Assembly (NCBI GenBank): GCA_027592975.1
Contig: JAQCJS010000010.1
Coordinates: forward strand, 1-11,695
Length of the DNA: 11,695 nt
DNA from: Chloroflexota bacterium
GTDB taxonomy: Bacteria; Chloroflexota; Dehalococcoidia; UBA2979
Reading direction: 5' to 3'
The notes under the pieces were generated by a model that did no database searches, had not been told where the DNA came from, and saw nothing but the letters and a program-made list of their open reading frames with translations. The position numbers and the translations under genes were made by a program. Below are positions 6,409 to 11,695 of the stretch, piece after piece; the first letter of the stretch is position 1, and each line of letters opens with the position of its first letter.

Positions 6409-6459
6409 CGGTCGATCTCGCGCCGTGTACCCCCGGGGGGTAGCGCGGAAATTGAACTC

Positions 6460-6468
6460 TGCTACAAT
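6460..6468 (+). promoter_or_regulatory. Extended -10 promoter of the Rrf2/cysK operon
   Basis: TGCTACAAT is an extended -10 element (TG, one base, then TACAAT, five of six to consensus). It sits in a short AT-richer patch between GC-rich flanks. No good -35 occurs 17 nt upstream, which fits an extended -10 type. A second weaker option is TTGAAC (6452-6457) with TGGAAT (6475-6480), 17 nt apart. Confidence 0.5.
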
Positions 6469-6490
6469 GTTGACTGGAATGGTCGAGAAT
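6466..6490 (+). promoter_or_regulatory. IscR type-1-like Rrf2 operator
   Basis: Aligned by hand to the IscR type 1 consensus as I remember it (half-sites YYGACT and AGTCRR around five bases), this stretch matches at about 20 of 25 positions. The core is TTGACT at 6470-6475, five spacer bases, then GGTCGA at 6481-6486. It overlaps the proposed -10 and start site, 63 nt before the Rrf2 gene, where a repressor would autoregulate. Confidence 0.45.
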
Positions 6491-6552
6491 ACCGACAACG
6501 TCCTCCAGGGCGGGCGGGCTCGACGATGGATAGCCTTCCGGGAAGCACGGCC

Positions 6553-6999
6553 ATGCTGCTCAGCACCAAGGGCGACTACGGCGTACGCGCGATGATCGAC
6601 CTCGCCAAGCACGAGGGCGAAGGCCCTGTGCAGCGAGCGGAGATCGCGCGCCGCCGCCGGATCCCGGAGGCCTACCTGGATCACCTGCTGGCGCAGCTGC
6701 GGCGTGACGGCTTCATCCGCAGCACGCGCGGCCCCGCGGGCGGACACCAGCTGGCGAAGCCGGTGTCCGAGATCTGCCTGCTCCACCTCCTCGAGAGCCT
6801 GGAGGGGTCGCTGGCGCCGATGCAGTGTCTGGAGAACGACGACCCGCATGAGGAGGCGATCTGCGGGCAGGACTGGGTGTGGCAGGAGATCTACGACGAC
6901 ATGCGCGCGAAGCTCGCCGCCGTGTCGCTCGCAGACCTCGTTGAGCACGAGCGAGAGCACGAGCGTGAGCGGGCAGCCGCAGCGCGGTACGTCATCTAA
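6553..6999 (+). CDS. Rrf2-family transcriptional regulator (IscR/CymR-like)
   Basis: A winged-helix Rrf2 regulator of 148 residues. It opens with LLSTKGDYGVRAMIDLA, with a recognition-helix region EAYLDHLLAQLRRDG and the wing RSTRGPAGGHQLAK, in the same register as E. coli IscR. The IscR cluster ligands are Cys92, Cys98, Cys104 and His107. Here Cys92 and Cys104 are kept, position 98 is Pro with His at 99, and 107 is Asp. The start at 6553 has GGAAG 7 nt upstream and matches family N-termini; the ATG at 6526 would add nine unrelated residues. It sits directly before cysK, as expected for a CymR-type cysteine regulator, and an IscR-like site lies in its own promoter. It may sense Fe-S status, redox state or CysK. 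Confidence 0.9.
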   Translation: MLLSTKGDYGVRAMIDLAKHEGEGPVQRAEIARRRRIPEAYLDHLLAQLRRDGFIRSTRGPAGGHQLAKPVSEICLLHLLESLEGSLAPMQCLENDDPHEEAICGQDWVWQEIYDDMRAKLAAVSLADLVEHEREHERERAAAARYVI

Positions 7000-7023
7000 G
7001 ACGGCGCAGCGCGGTGGAGCGAG

Positions 7024-7965
7024 ATGACTGAGCAGACTGGCATCAACACGCAGAAGCCCGCGATCGCGGACTCCGTGCTCGAACTCATCGGGCGGACGCC
7101 GCTTGTCCGCCTGCACCGCGTGGTGCCGGAGGGCGCGGCGGAGGTGCTGGGCAAGTTCGAGGTGTTCAACCCCGGCGGCTCCGTGAAGGACCGCATCGCC
7201 CTCGCAATGATCGAGGCGGCGGAGGCGGCCGGCGCGATCAAGCCGGGTGACACGCTGGTGGAGCCGACCTCCGGGAACACCGGCATCGGCCTGGCGATGG
7301 TCGCGGCGACGAAGGGCTACCACCTGGTGCTCACGATGCCCGAGGACATGAGCGTGGAGCGCCGCCGGATGCTCGAGCGCCTGGGTGCCGACCTCGTCCT
7401 CACCCCGGCGATCGAGGGCATGACGGGCGCGGTCTTCGCCGCGCAGGAGCTGGTCTCCAAGCACGGCCACTTCATGCTGCAGCAGTTCGACAACCCCGCG
7501 AACCCGGAGGTGCACCGCCAGACCACCGGCCCGGAGATCCTGGCCGCCACCGGTGGCCGGGTGGACGCCTTCGTGGCTGGAGTGGGGACAGGCGGTACCA
7601 TCACCGGCGTCGGCGAGGTGCTGCGAGGCGCCGGGCTGGCGGTTCGAGTGGTCGCGGTCGAGCCCTCGCGCGCCCCGGTGCTGCAGGGCGGGCGCGCGGG
7701 CATCCACGCGATCCAGGGCATCGGCGCGTCGTTCGTGCCGAGCGTGCTGAACCGTGACGTGTATGACGAGGTGATGGGCGTCCGTGACGAGGACGCCTTC
7801 GCCATGACCCGGCGGCTGGCGCGCGAGGAGGGGCTGCTGGTCGGCGTCTCCTCCGGCGCGAACGTCTGGGCCGCCGTGGAGGTCGCGAAGCAGATCGGCC
7901 CCGGCAAGACCGTAGTGACCATGTTGTGTGACACCGGCGAGCGCTACCTCAGCGTGGCGCTGTAG
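7024..7965 (+). CDS. cysK: Cysteine synthase (O-acetylserine sulfhydrylase, CysK type)
   Basis: A fold-type II PLP enzyme of 313 residues that replaces the acetyl group of O-acetylserine with sulfide to give cysteine. The PLP lysine is Lys55 in NPGGSVKDRIA, the substrate loop is TSGNTG (82-87), and the phosphate-binding loop is GTGGTITG. QQFDNPANPEVHRQTTGPEI and GVSSGAN are classic CysK motifs. It starts 24 nt after the Rrf2 gene. It is followed 15 nt later by sulfur carrier 2 and then moeB, so it might take sulfide from a thiocarboxylate and not only free sulfide. In Bacillus, CysK forms a complex with the Rrf2 regulator CymR; the neighbouring Rrf2 gene makes the same possible here. The N-terminus is about ten residues longer than usual. 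Confidence 0.95.
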   Translation: MTEQTGINTQKPAIADSVLELIGRTPLVRLHRVVPEGAAEVLGKFEVFNPGGSVKDRIALAMIEAAEAAGAIKPGDTLVEPTSGNTGIGLAMVAATKGYHLVLTMPEDMSVERRRMLERLGADLVLTPAIEGMTGAVFAAQELVSKHGHFMLQQFDNPANPEVHRQTTGPEILAATGGRVDAFVAGVGTGGTITGVGEVLRGAGLAVRVVAVEPSRAPVLQGGRAGIHAIQGIGASFVPSVLNRDVYDEVMGVRDEDAFAMTRRLAREEGLLVGVSSGANVWAAVEVAKQIGPGKTVVTMLCDTGERYLSVAL

Positions 7966-7980
7966 TCCGGAAGCAGAGCG

Positions 7981-8295
7981 ATGAGCGTCAGCGTCTACAT
8001 CCCCTCGCCCTTTCGCCGGTTGACGGCGGACCGGGAGTACGTGGAGGTGGAGGGCGCGAACGTGGGCGAGGTGTTGGATGCGGTGGAGGCACGGTTCCCC
8101 GGCTTCGGCGACCTGGTGTACGACCGCGAGCGTCGCGTGCCAACGCACATCAACATCTATCTGAACAACCAGGAGATTCACGACCTGGACGGGATCGCCA
8201 CCCTGGTGGCGGACGGCGACCAAGTGGCAGTGATTCCCGCGCTTGCGGGCGGATCAGGGGCCCGCGCGGTGGCGGGTGGATCGGGAGTGCAGTGA
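7981..8295 (+). CDS. ThiS/MoaD-family sulfur carrier 2 with duplicated diglycine tail
   Basis: A ubiquitin-fold sulfur carrier, 104 residues and so longer than carriers 1 and 3. VSVYIPSPFRRLTADREYVEV, HINIYLNNQEIHDLDG and VIPALAGG define the fold, with the expected diglycine at 90-91. Thirteen residues follow (SGARAVAGGSGVQ), including a second AGG at 98-100. The tail is a nine-residue tandem repeat, ALAGGSGAR then AVAGGSGVQ. The first or second diglycine could be the working end after proteolysis. Its stop overlaps the moeB start (TGATG), and the moeB ribosome binding site GGGAG lies in the tail-coding region, so the tail may also have been kept for translation coupling. GGAAG lies upstream of the ATG. 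Confidence 0.9.
   Translation: MSVSVYIPSPFRRLTADREYVEVEGANVGEVLDAVEARFPGFGDLVYDRERRVPTHINIYLNNQEIHDLDGIATLVADGDQVAVIPALAGGSGARAVAGGSGVQ
8239..8292 (+). repeat. 27-nt diverged tandem duplication in the carrier 2 tail
   Basis: Units 8239-8265 and 8266-8292 are in frame and identical at 18 of 27 bases by my count. They encode ALAGGSGAR and AVAGGSGVQ. At protein level five or six of nine residues match, and both copies keep the AGGSG core. Confidence 0.65.
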
Positions 8296-9158
8296 TGGTG
8301 GATCAGCCGAAGACGAACTCCGCGGCGTTGTCGCCTGAGGAAGTGATGCGCTACTCGCGTCACATCATCATGGGACAGGTGGGGCCGCAGGGTCAGCGCA
8401 AGCTGCGCAACGCGAAGGTGCTGGTGATCGGCGCGGGCGGCCTCGGCGGCCCCGTCGCGCTGTACCTCGCGCTCGCGGGCGTGGGCACCATCGGCATCTG
8501 CGAGTTCGACACGGTGGACCTGTCGAACCTGCAGCGGCAGGTGCTCCACCAGACGGAGGACATCGGCCGGCCGAAGCTCCAGTCCGCGAAGGAGACGTTG
8601 GCGGCGCACAACCCCCACGTGAACGTGGTGGGCCACCCGATGCCGATCACCTCCGACAACGCGATGGAGATCATCAGCCAGTACGACATTGTGGTGAACG
8701 GCGCGGACAACTTCGCGACCCGCTATCTGGTGAACGACGCGGCCTACCTGGCCGGCAAGACGCTGGTGGACGGCGCGATCCTGCTGTTCGATGGGCAGGC
8801 GACGGTCTACAAGCCGGGCAGCGGCTGCTACCGCTGCCTCTACCCGGATCCCCCGCCCCCGGGCCTGGTGCCCTCGTGCGCGGAGGCCGGCGTCCTTGGC
8901 GCCATCACCGGCATCGTCGGCTCCATCCAGGCGACCGAGGTGTTCAAGCAGATCCTGGGCATCGGCAACCCGCTGGTGAACCGCCTGCTGCTCATCGATG
9001 CGCTGACCATGGAGTTCCGCACCATGAAGGTGCGCCGCGACCCGAGCTGCCCGCTCTGCGGCGACAACCCGACCGTGACGGAGCTCATCGACTACGACGC
9101 GTTCTGCGGTTCGCCGCCGATCGTCATGGCCGACGGCAGCTTCGTGAATTCGCACTAG
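8295..9158 (+). CDS. moeB: MoeB/ThiF-type adenylyltransferase (E1) for sulfur carriers
   Basis: This enzyme adenylates the C-terminal glycine of ThiS/MoaD-like carriers with ATP, the step before thiocarboxylate formation. It has 287 residues. RYSRHIIMGQVGPQGQRKL leads into the nucleotide loop GAGGLGG (46-52). The conserved DLSNLQRQ (75-82) and Asp138 in NGADN follow. The zinc site is Cys178/Cys181 (CYRC) with Cys252/Cys255 (CPLC), and Cys195 precedes AEAGVLG. There is no C-terminal rhodanese domain, unlike mycobacterial MoeZ, so the sulfur donor must be a separate protein or free sulfide. It is the only E1 in the window and probably serves all three carriers. The ATG at 8295 overlaps the carrier 2 stop; GTG at 8292 is possible. 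Confidence 0.93.
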   Translation: MVDQPKTNSAALSPEEVMRYSRHIIMGQVGPQGQRKLRNAKVLVIGAGGLGGPVALYLALAGVGTIGICEFDTVDLSNLQRQVLHQTEDIGRPKLQSAKETLAAHNPHVNVVGHPMPITSDNAMEIISQYDIVVNGADNFATRYLVNDAAYLAGKTLVDGAILLFDGQATVYKPGSGCYRCLYPDPPPPGLVPSCAEAGVLGAITGIVGSIQATEVFKQILGIGNPLVNRLLLIDALTMEFRTMKVRRDPSCPLCGDNPTVTELIDYDAFCGSPPIVMADGSFVNSH

Positions 9159-9183
9159 CGAGAACGGCCGAACGACTGATATC

Positions 9184-9210
9184 CGGCCGGGGGCGCCCTG
9201 CCCCCGGCCG
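9184..9210 (+). terminator. GC-rich stem-loop between moeB and carrier 3
   Basis: CGGCCGGGGGC (9184-9194) and GCCCCCGGCCG (9200-9210) form a perfect 11-bp stem with a five-base loop. No T-run follows. It may terminate or attenuate transcription, or mark an mRNA processing boundary, between the cysK-carrier-moeB operon and the carrier 3-cysM operon. Confidence 0.45.
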
Positions 9211-9285
9211 AACCACGAGGCGGGCGCGACGGACGACCGAGCACGCACCCGCGTTCAAGGTGAGCGCAGCAGAAGGGACCACTCC

Positions 9286-9564
9286 ATGCCCGTGACCGTG
9301 AACGTCACGTCCGTGATCCAGCAGGCCGTCAACGGTCAGCGCGAGTTCAACGCGGACGGTGGCACGATCCGCGAGTTGATCGCGAACATCGACCGCGACT
9401 ACCCCGGGTTCGCGGGGCGCATCACGGACGATCAGGGCGAGTTGCTGCGGTTCGTGAACATCTACCTGAATGACGAGGACGTGCGGTACCTGGGCGGGAA
9501 GGACACCTCGCTCAAGGACGGCGACGTGGTCTCGTTCCTCCCGGCGCTCGCGGGCGGCCTCTAG
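9286..9564 (+). CDS. cysO: CysO-like sulfur carrier 3
   Basis: A 92-residue ubiquitin-fold carrier, the closest of the three to mycobacterial CysO: VTVNVTSVIQQAVNGQ, then LLRFVNIYLNDEDVRYLGG and FLPALAGGL. In mycobacteria the CysO thiocarboxylate reacts with O-phosphoserine-derived aminoacrylate on CysM to give a CysO-cysteine adduct, which the JAMM peptidase Mec then cleaves. Here cysM follows after 46 nt and a JAMM gene lies about 500 bases further on. The diglycine is at residues 90-91 and is followed by Leu, so a trimming step is expected. A long untranslated stretch precedes it, with a stem-loop at 9184-9210. Confidence 0.92.
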   Translation: MPVTVNVTSVIQQAVNGQREFNADGGTIRELIANIDRDYPGFAGRITDDQGELLRFVNIYLNDEDVRYLGGKDTSLKDGDVVSFLPALAGGL

Positions 9565-9610
9565 CCCGGCCCCGGCGCTCCAACCCACCGCAGCAGACGG
9601 GCGGCATCCC

Positions 9611-10546
9611 ATGAAGTACGCGAGCGTGCTGGACATGATCGGCAACACGCCGCTGGTGGACATCTCCGTGATGTCGCCCAACCCGCGTGTGGAGATCTGG
9701 GCCAAGCTGGAGGGGCAGAACCCCTCCGGCTCTGTGAAGGACCGCATCGCCCTCTTCATGATCGACGAGGCGGAGCGCACGGGGCGGCTGAGGCCCGGCC
9801 AGACGATCCTGGAGCCCACGTCCGGCAACACCGGGATCGCCCTCGCCATGATCGGGCAGCTTCGAGGCTACCCGGTGAAGGTGGTGCTCCCGGACGCCGT
9901 GTCCGAGGAGCGCGTCTCCCTGCTGCAGGCGTTCGGCGCGGAGATCATCTACTCGCCCGGCGATCTGGGCACCAACGGCTCCGTGAAGATGGCGACGGAG
10001 ATCGCGGCGCAGCACCCCGACTGGTTCATGCCGTTCCAGTACGAGAACAAAGAGAACCCGCGCGCGCACTACGAGACCACCGCGCCGGAGATCATCCGCG
10101 ATCTGCCGGACCTGGACGCCTTCATCGCGGGCCTCGGCACGGGCGGCACGCTGACCGGCACCGGGCGCCGCCTGAAGGAGTACAACCCGGCGATCCGCGT
10201 GATCGCCGCCGCGCCGCACCCCGGCGATATGGTGCAGGGCCTGCGTGCGCTGGAGGACGGCTACATCCCGCCGGTCTTCGATGACACCGTGCTGGACGGG
10301 CGCATCGTCGTGGACTCCGCGACCTCGTTCGCGACCACGAAGGAGCTGACGCATAAGACGGGCATCTTCGCCGGCATCTCCGCAGGCTCCGCCGTACGCG
10401 CGGCGCAGCGCACCGCGGAGCGCATGGAGTCCGGCCAGGTCGTCTGCCTGCTGGCGGACGGCGGCTGGAAGTACCTCTCCACCGGACTGTGGAGCCGCGA
10501 CTACGCCGACATCGCCGAGCGCGTCGCCGAGAAGATGTGGTGGTAG
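9611..10546 (+). CDS. cysM: CysM-type cysteine synthase (O-phosphoserine, carrier-thiocarboxylate dependent)
   Basis: A fold-type II PLP enzyme of 311 residues. The PLP lysine is Lys43 in NPSGSVKDRIA, the substrate loop is TSGNTG (70-75), and GTGGTLTG is at 176-183. Read against Mycobacterium tuberculosis CysM with an offset of eight residues, Lys51 matches Lys43, the O-phosphoserine-binding Arg220 matches Arg212 (GLRALEDG), and Lys204 matches Arg196. The C-terminal LADGGWKYLSTG also follows the mycobacterial enzyme. This supports O-phosphoserine as substrate and the thiocarboxylate of the adjacent carrier 3 as sulfur source. The ATG at 9611 gives the family N-terminus; the frame stays open upstream through carrier 3, but that part is a shadow. 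It converges on the zinc-finger gene. Confidence 0.93.
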   Translation: MKYASVLDMIGNTPLVDISVMSPNPRVEIWAKLEGQNPSGSVKDRIALFMIDEAERTGRLRPGQTILEPTSGNTGIALAMIGQLRGYPVKVVLPDAVSEERVSLLQAFGAEIIYSPGDLGTNGSVKMATEIAAQHPDWFMPFQYENKENPRAHYETTAPEIIRDLPDLDAFIAGLGTGGTLTGTGRRLKEYNPAIRVIAAAPHPGDMVQGLRALEDGYIPPVFDDTVLDGRIVVDSATSFATTKELTHKTGIFAGISAGSAVRAAQRTAERMESGQVVCLLADGGWKYLSTGLWSRDYADIAERVAEKMWW

Positions 10547-10573
10547 CCGGACGTACGAGGTGCGCGCCCGGGA

Positions 10574-10598
10574 CGCCGATCCGCTAGCCGGATCGGCG
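10574..10598. terminator. Bidirectional stem-loop between convergent genes
   Basis: CGCCGATCCG (10574-10583) and CGGATCGGCG (10589-10598) form a perfect 10-bp stem with loop CTAGC. It lies 27 nt after the cysM stop, and its loop contains the stop codon of the minus-strand zinc-finger gene. Position between convergent genes suggests a shared terminator, although neither side has a T-run. Confidence 0.55.
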
Positions 10599-10874
10599 CC
10601 GCTGCAGGCGCTCTTCGGCGCGGGCATCGCCCAGGTGCATCGGTGCGACCTCGCACGTGGGGCACGGATCCTGCAGCTTGCGCTGAATGATCGCCGCCAG
10701 CCGCTCCCCGCAGCGCAGGCAGAGCGACGCAGAGTGCACCCCGTTGTTCCGGCTGATGTTCGTCAGGTGCGGGGCCTCGCCGGGCGTGTGGACCACCGCC
10801 GCGCGAAGCAACGACAGTTCGAATCCCTCGCGATCCATCGGGCGGCGGCAGGCGTCACAGATCATCGCTTGCAT
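10584..10874 (-). CDS. Small protein with three CxxC pairs (zinc-finger-like)
   Basis: A 96-residue protein with Cys6/Cys9 (ICDACRRP), Cys52/Cys55 (LCLRCGERL) and Cys71/Cys74 (PCPTC), which look like zinc ligands. I do not recognise a named family; the pattern recalls small zinc-ribbon or rubredoxin-like proteins. It starts at the ATG at 10874, with GGGAG 7 nt upstream; an internal ATG at 10865 is less likely. The C-terminal tail is charged (DARAEERLQRRRSG). It is the only gene on this strand within the island and lies between cysM and the JAMM gene, so a link to sulfur-carrier metabolism is possible but only positional. Confidence 0.72.
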   Translation of the reverse strand: MQAMICDACRRPMDREGFELSLLRAAVVHTPGEAPHLTNISRNNGVHSASLCLRCGERLAAIIQRKLQDPCPTCEVAPMHLGDARAEERLQRRRSG

Positions 10875-11085
10875 GTGCTCGCTCCCTTGGGGACGGGTGC
10901 CGAGGTATGGCGTCCCCGGGTAGATCATCGGTCGGTGCGGCGGCTTCTTCAGGGGGTAAATCGCATCCGCAGGGTGGATTCAGGGGAGCGGCAGGTCCCT
11001 TGCGAATCGCTGGGGATTGAGCCGGACGGCTGTACGGACGAAGATCGGGTTCGCGCACCGCACCAGCGCCTTGAAAGGCGGCTTC

Positions 11086-11544
11086 ATGCCTCGCATCCCC
11101 CGTGCCATCATCGACGAGTTGGTCGCCCACGCCCGTGAGGACCTGCCGAACGAGGCGTGCGGCATGGTTCACGCGCAGGATGGCGCGCCGATCGCCGTGC
11201 ATCGCGTCAAGAACGTGGCCGTCCGGCATGATGACGGTACGACCAGCGCGAGCCCCTACCGCTACGACATGGATCCCCTGACGATGATGCGCCTGCAGAG
11301 GCAGCGCGACGACACGGGCGAGGCGCTGTTCGCGATCTACCACTCCCACGTCGCCTCGGCCGCGTATCCCTCGCCCACAGACGTGCGCATGGCGTTCTTC
11401 CCGCCCGGCGAGATGGAGCAGCCGCCAATGTTTCCGGGGACGTATTACATCCTGGTCTCCCTGCAACACGAAGAGGCGGATGTGCGCGCGTACCATATCC
11501 GCCAGGGTGGACTGATCGAGGAAGCGCCGATTGAAGTGGTTTAG
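11086..11544 (+). CDS. mec: JAMM/MPN+ metallopeptidase (Mec-like)
   Basis: A zinc metallopeptidase of 152 residues. The JAMM motif is complete: Glu23 in NEACGM, His86 and His88 in YHSH, Ser96, and Asp99 in SPTD, with seven residues between the HSH and Ser. Stand-alone bacterial members cleave after the diglycine of sulfur carriers, either to release cysteine from the CysO-Cys adduct (mycobacterial Mec) or to trim carrier precursors (Pseudomonas QbsD). Both jobs fit here, since carriers 1 to 3 all extend past Gly-Gly. The ATG at 11086 has AAGG 7 nt upstream and gives the usual N-terminus; a longer GTG start at 11017 looks unlikely. The stop lies 1 nt before folP, so the two are probably co-transcribed. 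Confidence 0.93.
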   Translation: MPRIPRAIIDELVAHAREDLPNEACGMVHAQDGAPIAVHRVKNVAVRHDDGTTSASPYRYDMDPLTMMRLQRQRDDTGEALFAIYHSHVASAAYPSPTDVRMAFFPPGEMEQPPMFPGTYYILVSLQHEEADVRAYHIRQGGLIEEAPIEVV

Positions 11545-11545
11545 G

Positions 11546-11695
11546 ATGGATCCCACGCCGCCGCCGTCCGTCGGCCCCATGCTCCCGTTCGGGGGCGACC
11601 CCCCCGCGCCGATGGCCATCGGCAAGACGCGCTTCGTCTGGGGCTCGCGCACCTTCGTGATGGGCGTCATCAATGCGACGCCGGACTCCTTCTCC
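11546..11695 (+). CDS. folP: Dihydropteroate synthase (3' partial)
   Basis: The first 50 codons of a gene that runs off the right edge. After a Pro-rich N-terminus, the segment TFVMGVINATPDSFS is the conserved first signature of dihydropteroate synthase, which joins p-aminobenzoate to the pterin pyrophosphate in folate synthesis. The start could be ATG 11546, 11579 or 11612; 11546 is chosen because it lies 1 nt after the JAMM stop. Folate and methionine metabolism meet at methionine synthase, but adjacency here may be accidental. Confidence 0.88.
   Translation, partial: MDPTPPPSVGPMLPFGGDPPAPMAIGKTRFVWGSRTFVMGVINATPDSFS

Noticed and set aside
6429..6443. Near-palindrome TACCCCCGGGGGGTA upstream of the Rrf2 promoter.
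   Set aside because: It has no loop and no T-run, so it is not a convincing terminator, and I cannot link it to a known binding protein.
6526..6552. Earlier ATG start for the Rrf2 gene at 6526.
   Set aside because: The added nine residues do not match the family, and the ATG at 6553 has a good ribosome binding site and the conserved N-terminus.
5329..8223. A 964-codon open frame on the minus strand.
   Set aside because: It is antisense to the NIL, carrier, Rrf2, cysK and other well-supported genes, is rich in His/Arg/Ala, and shows no domain. High GC commonly leaves such antisense frames open.
5473..9179. Shared 11-mer GAACGACTGAT upstream of carrier 1 (about 5473) and carrier 3 (about 9169).
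   Set aside because: Several repeated 11-mers are expected by chance in a window of this size, and the distances to the genes differ (20 and 107 nt).
8178..9248. 356-codon minus-strand frame opposite moeB.
   Set aside because: It is a shadow of moeB, with no recognisable domain and biased composition.
10875..11085. Divergent intergenic region between the zinc-finger-like gene and the JAMM gene.
   Set aside because: Promoters are expected here, but I found no hexamer pair or repeat good enough to report.
1..11695. CRISPR arrays, tRNA/rRNA genes, insertion sequences or phage genes.
   Set aside because: No regular direct repeats, tRNA-like cloverleaf, transposase or terminal inverted repeats were seen.

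Overview
This is a high-GC bacterial window with short intergenic gaps, GTG/ATG starts and frequent 4-nt or 1-nt gene overlaps. The gene content points to a Chloroflexota-like bacterium: a MurT/GatD lipid II amidation pair, a divergent Lgt, a cyanobacterial/Chloroflexota-style zinc-ribbon threonine synthase followed by a NIL-domain gene, and a SAM-I riboswitch. An actinobacterium is the main alternative because of the CysO/CysM/Mec-type genes. The taxonomic call is an inference from family resemblance only.

Layout. (1) 2-3223 (+): the end of murT, overlapping gatD, then lgt and a small glutaredoxin-like gene (cell-wall and envelope functions). (2) 3252-3485 (-): a small unrecognised ORF. (3) 3503-3929: a regulatory leader with a TTGACA promoter, a clear SAM-I riboswitch (3581-3700), a 34-codon Met-rich leader ORF with its own ribosome binding site, and two strong hairpins. 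(4) 3930-5781 (+): threonine-synthase-like PLP enzyme, NIL-domain protein, and ThiS/MoaD-like sulfur carrier 1. (5) 5786-6408: two overlapping small membrane proteins. (6) 6460-9158 (+): promoter with an IscR-type operator, an Rrf2 regulator, cysK, sulfur carrier 2 and a MoeB-type E1 activating enzyme. (7) 9286-10546 (+): a CysO-like sulfur carrier 3 and a CysM-type O-phosphoserine sulfhydrylase. (8) 10584-10874 (-): a small three-CxxC zinc-finger-like protein, convergent with cysM. (9) 11086-11544 (+): a JAMM (Mec-type) metallopeptidase. (10) 11546 to the end: the start of folP.

How it fits together. Regions 4 to 9 look like one sulfur-assimilation island built on protein thiocarboxylates. 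Three ThiS/MoaD-like carriers each sit beside a fold-type II PLP enzyme (ThrC-like, CysK, CysM). There is one E1 enzyme (MoeB) to activate them and one JAMM peptidase to process carriers or release the amino acid. The CysM/CysO/JAMM part matches the known mycobacterial cysteine route. The SAM-riboswitch-controlled thrC-like/NIL/carrier operon does not match a standard pathway. It is the best candidate for something new: a carrier-dependent homocysteine (methionine) branch in which the 'threonine synthase' may use O-phosphohomoserine plus a thiocarboxylate. All three carriers have residues after the diglycine, which suggests a maturation step.
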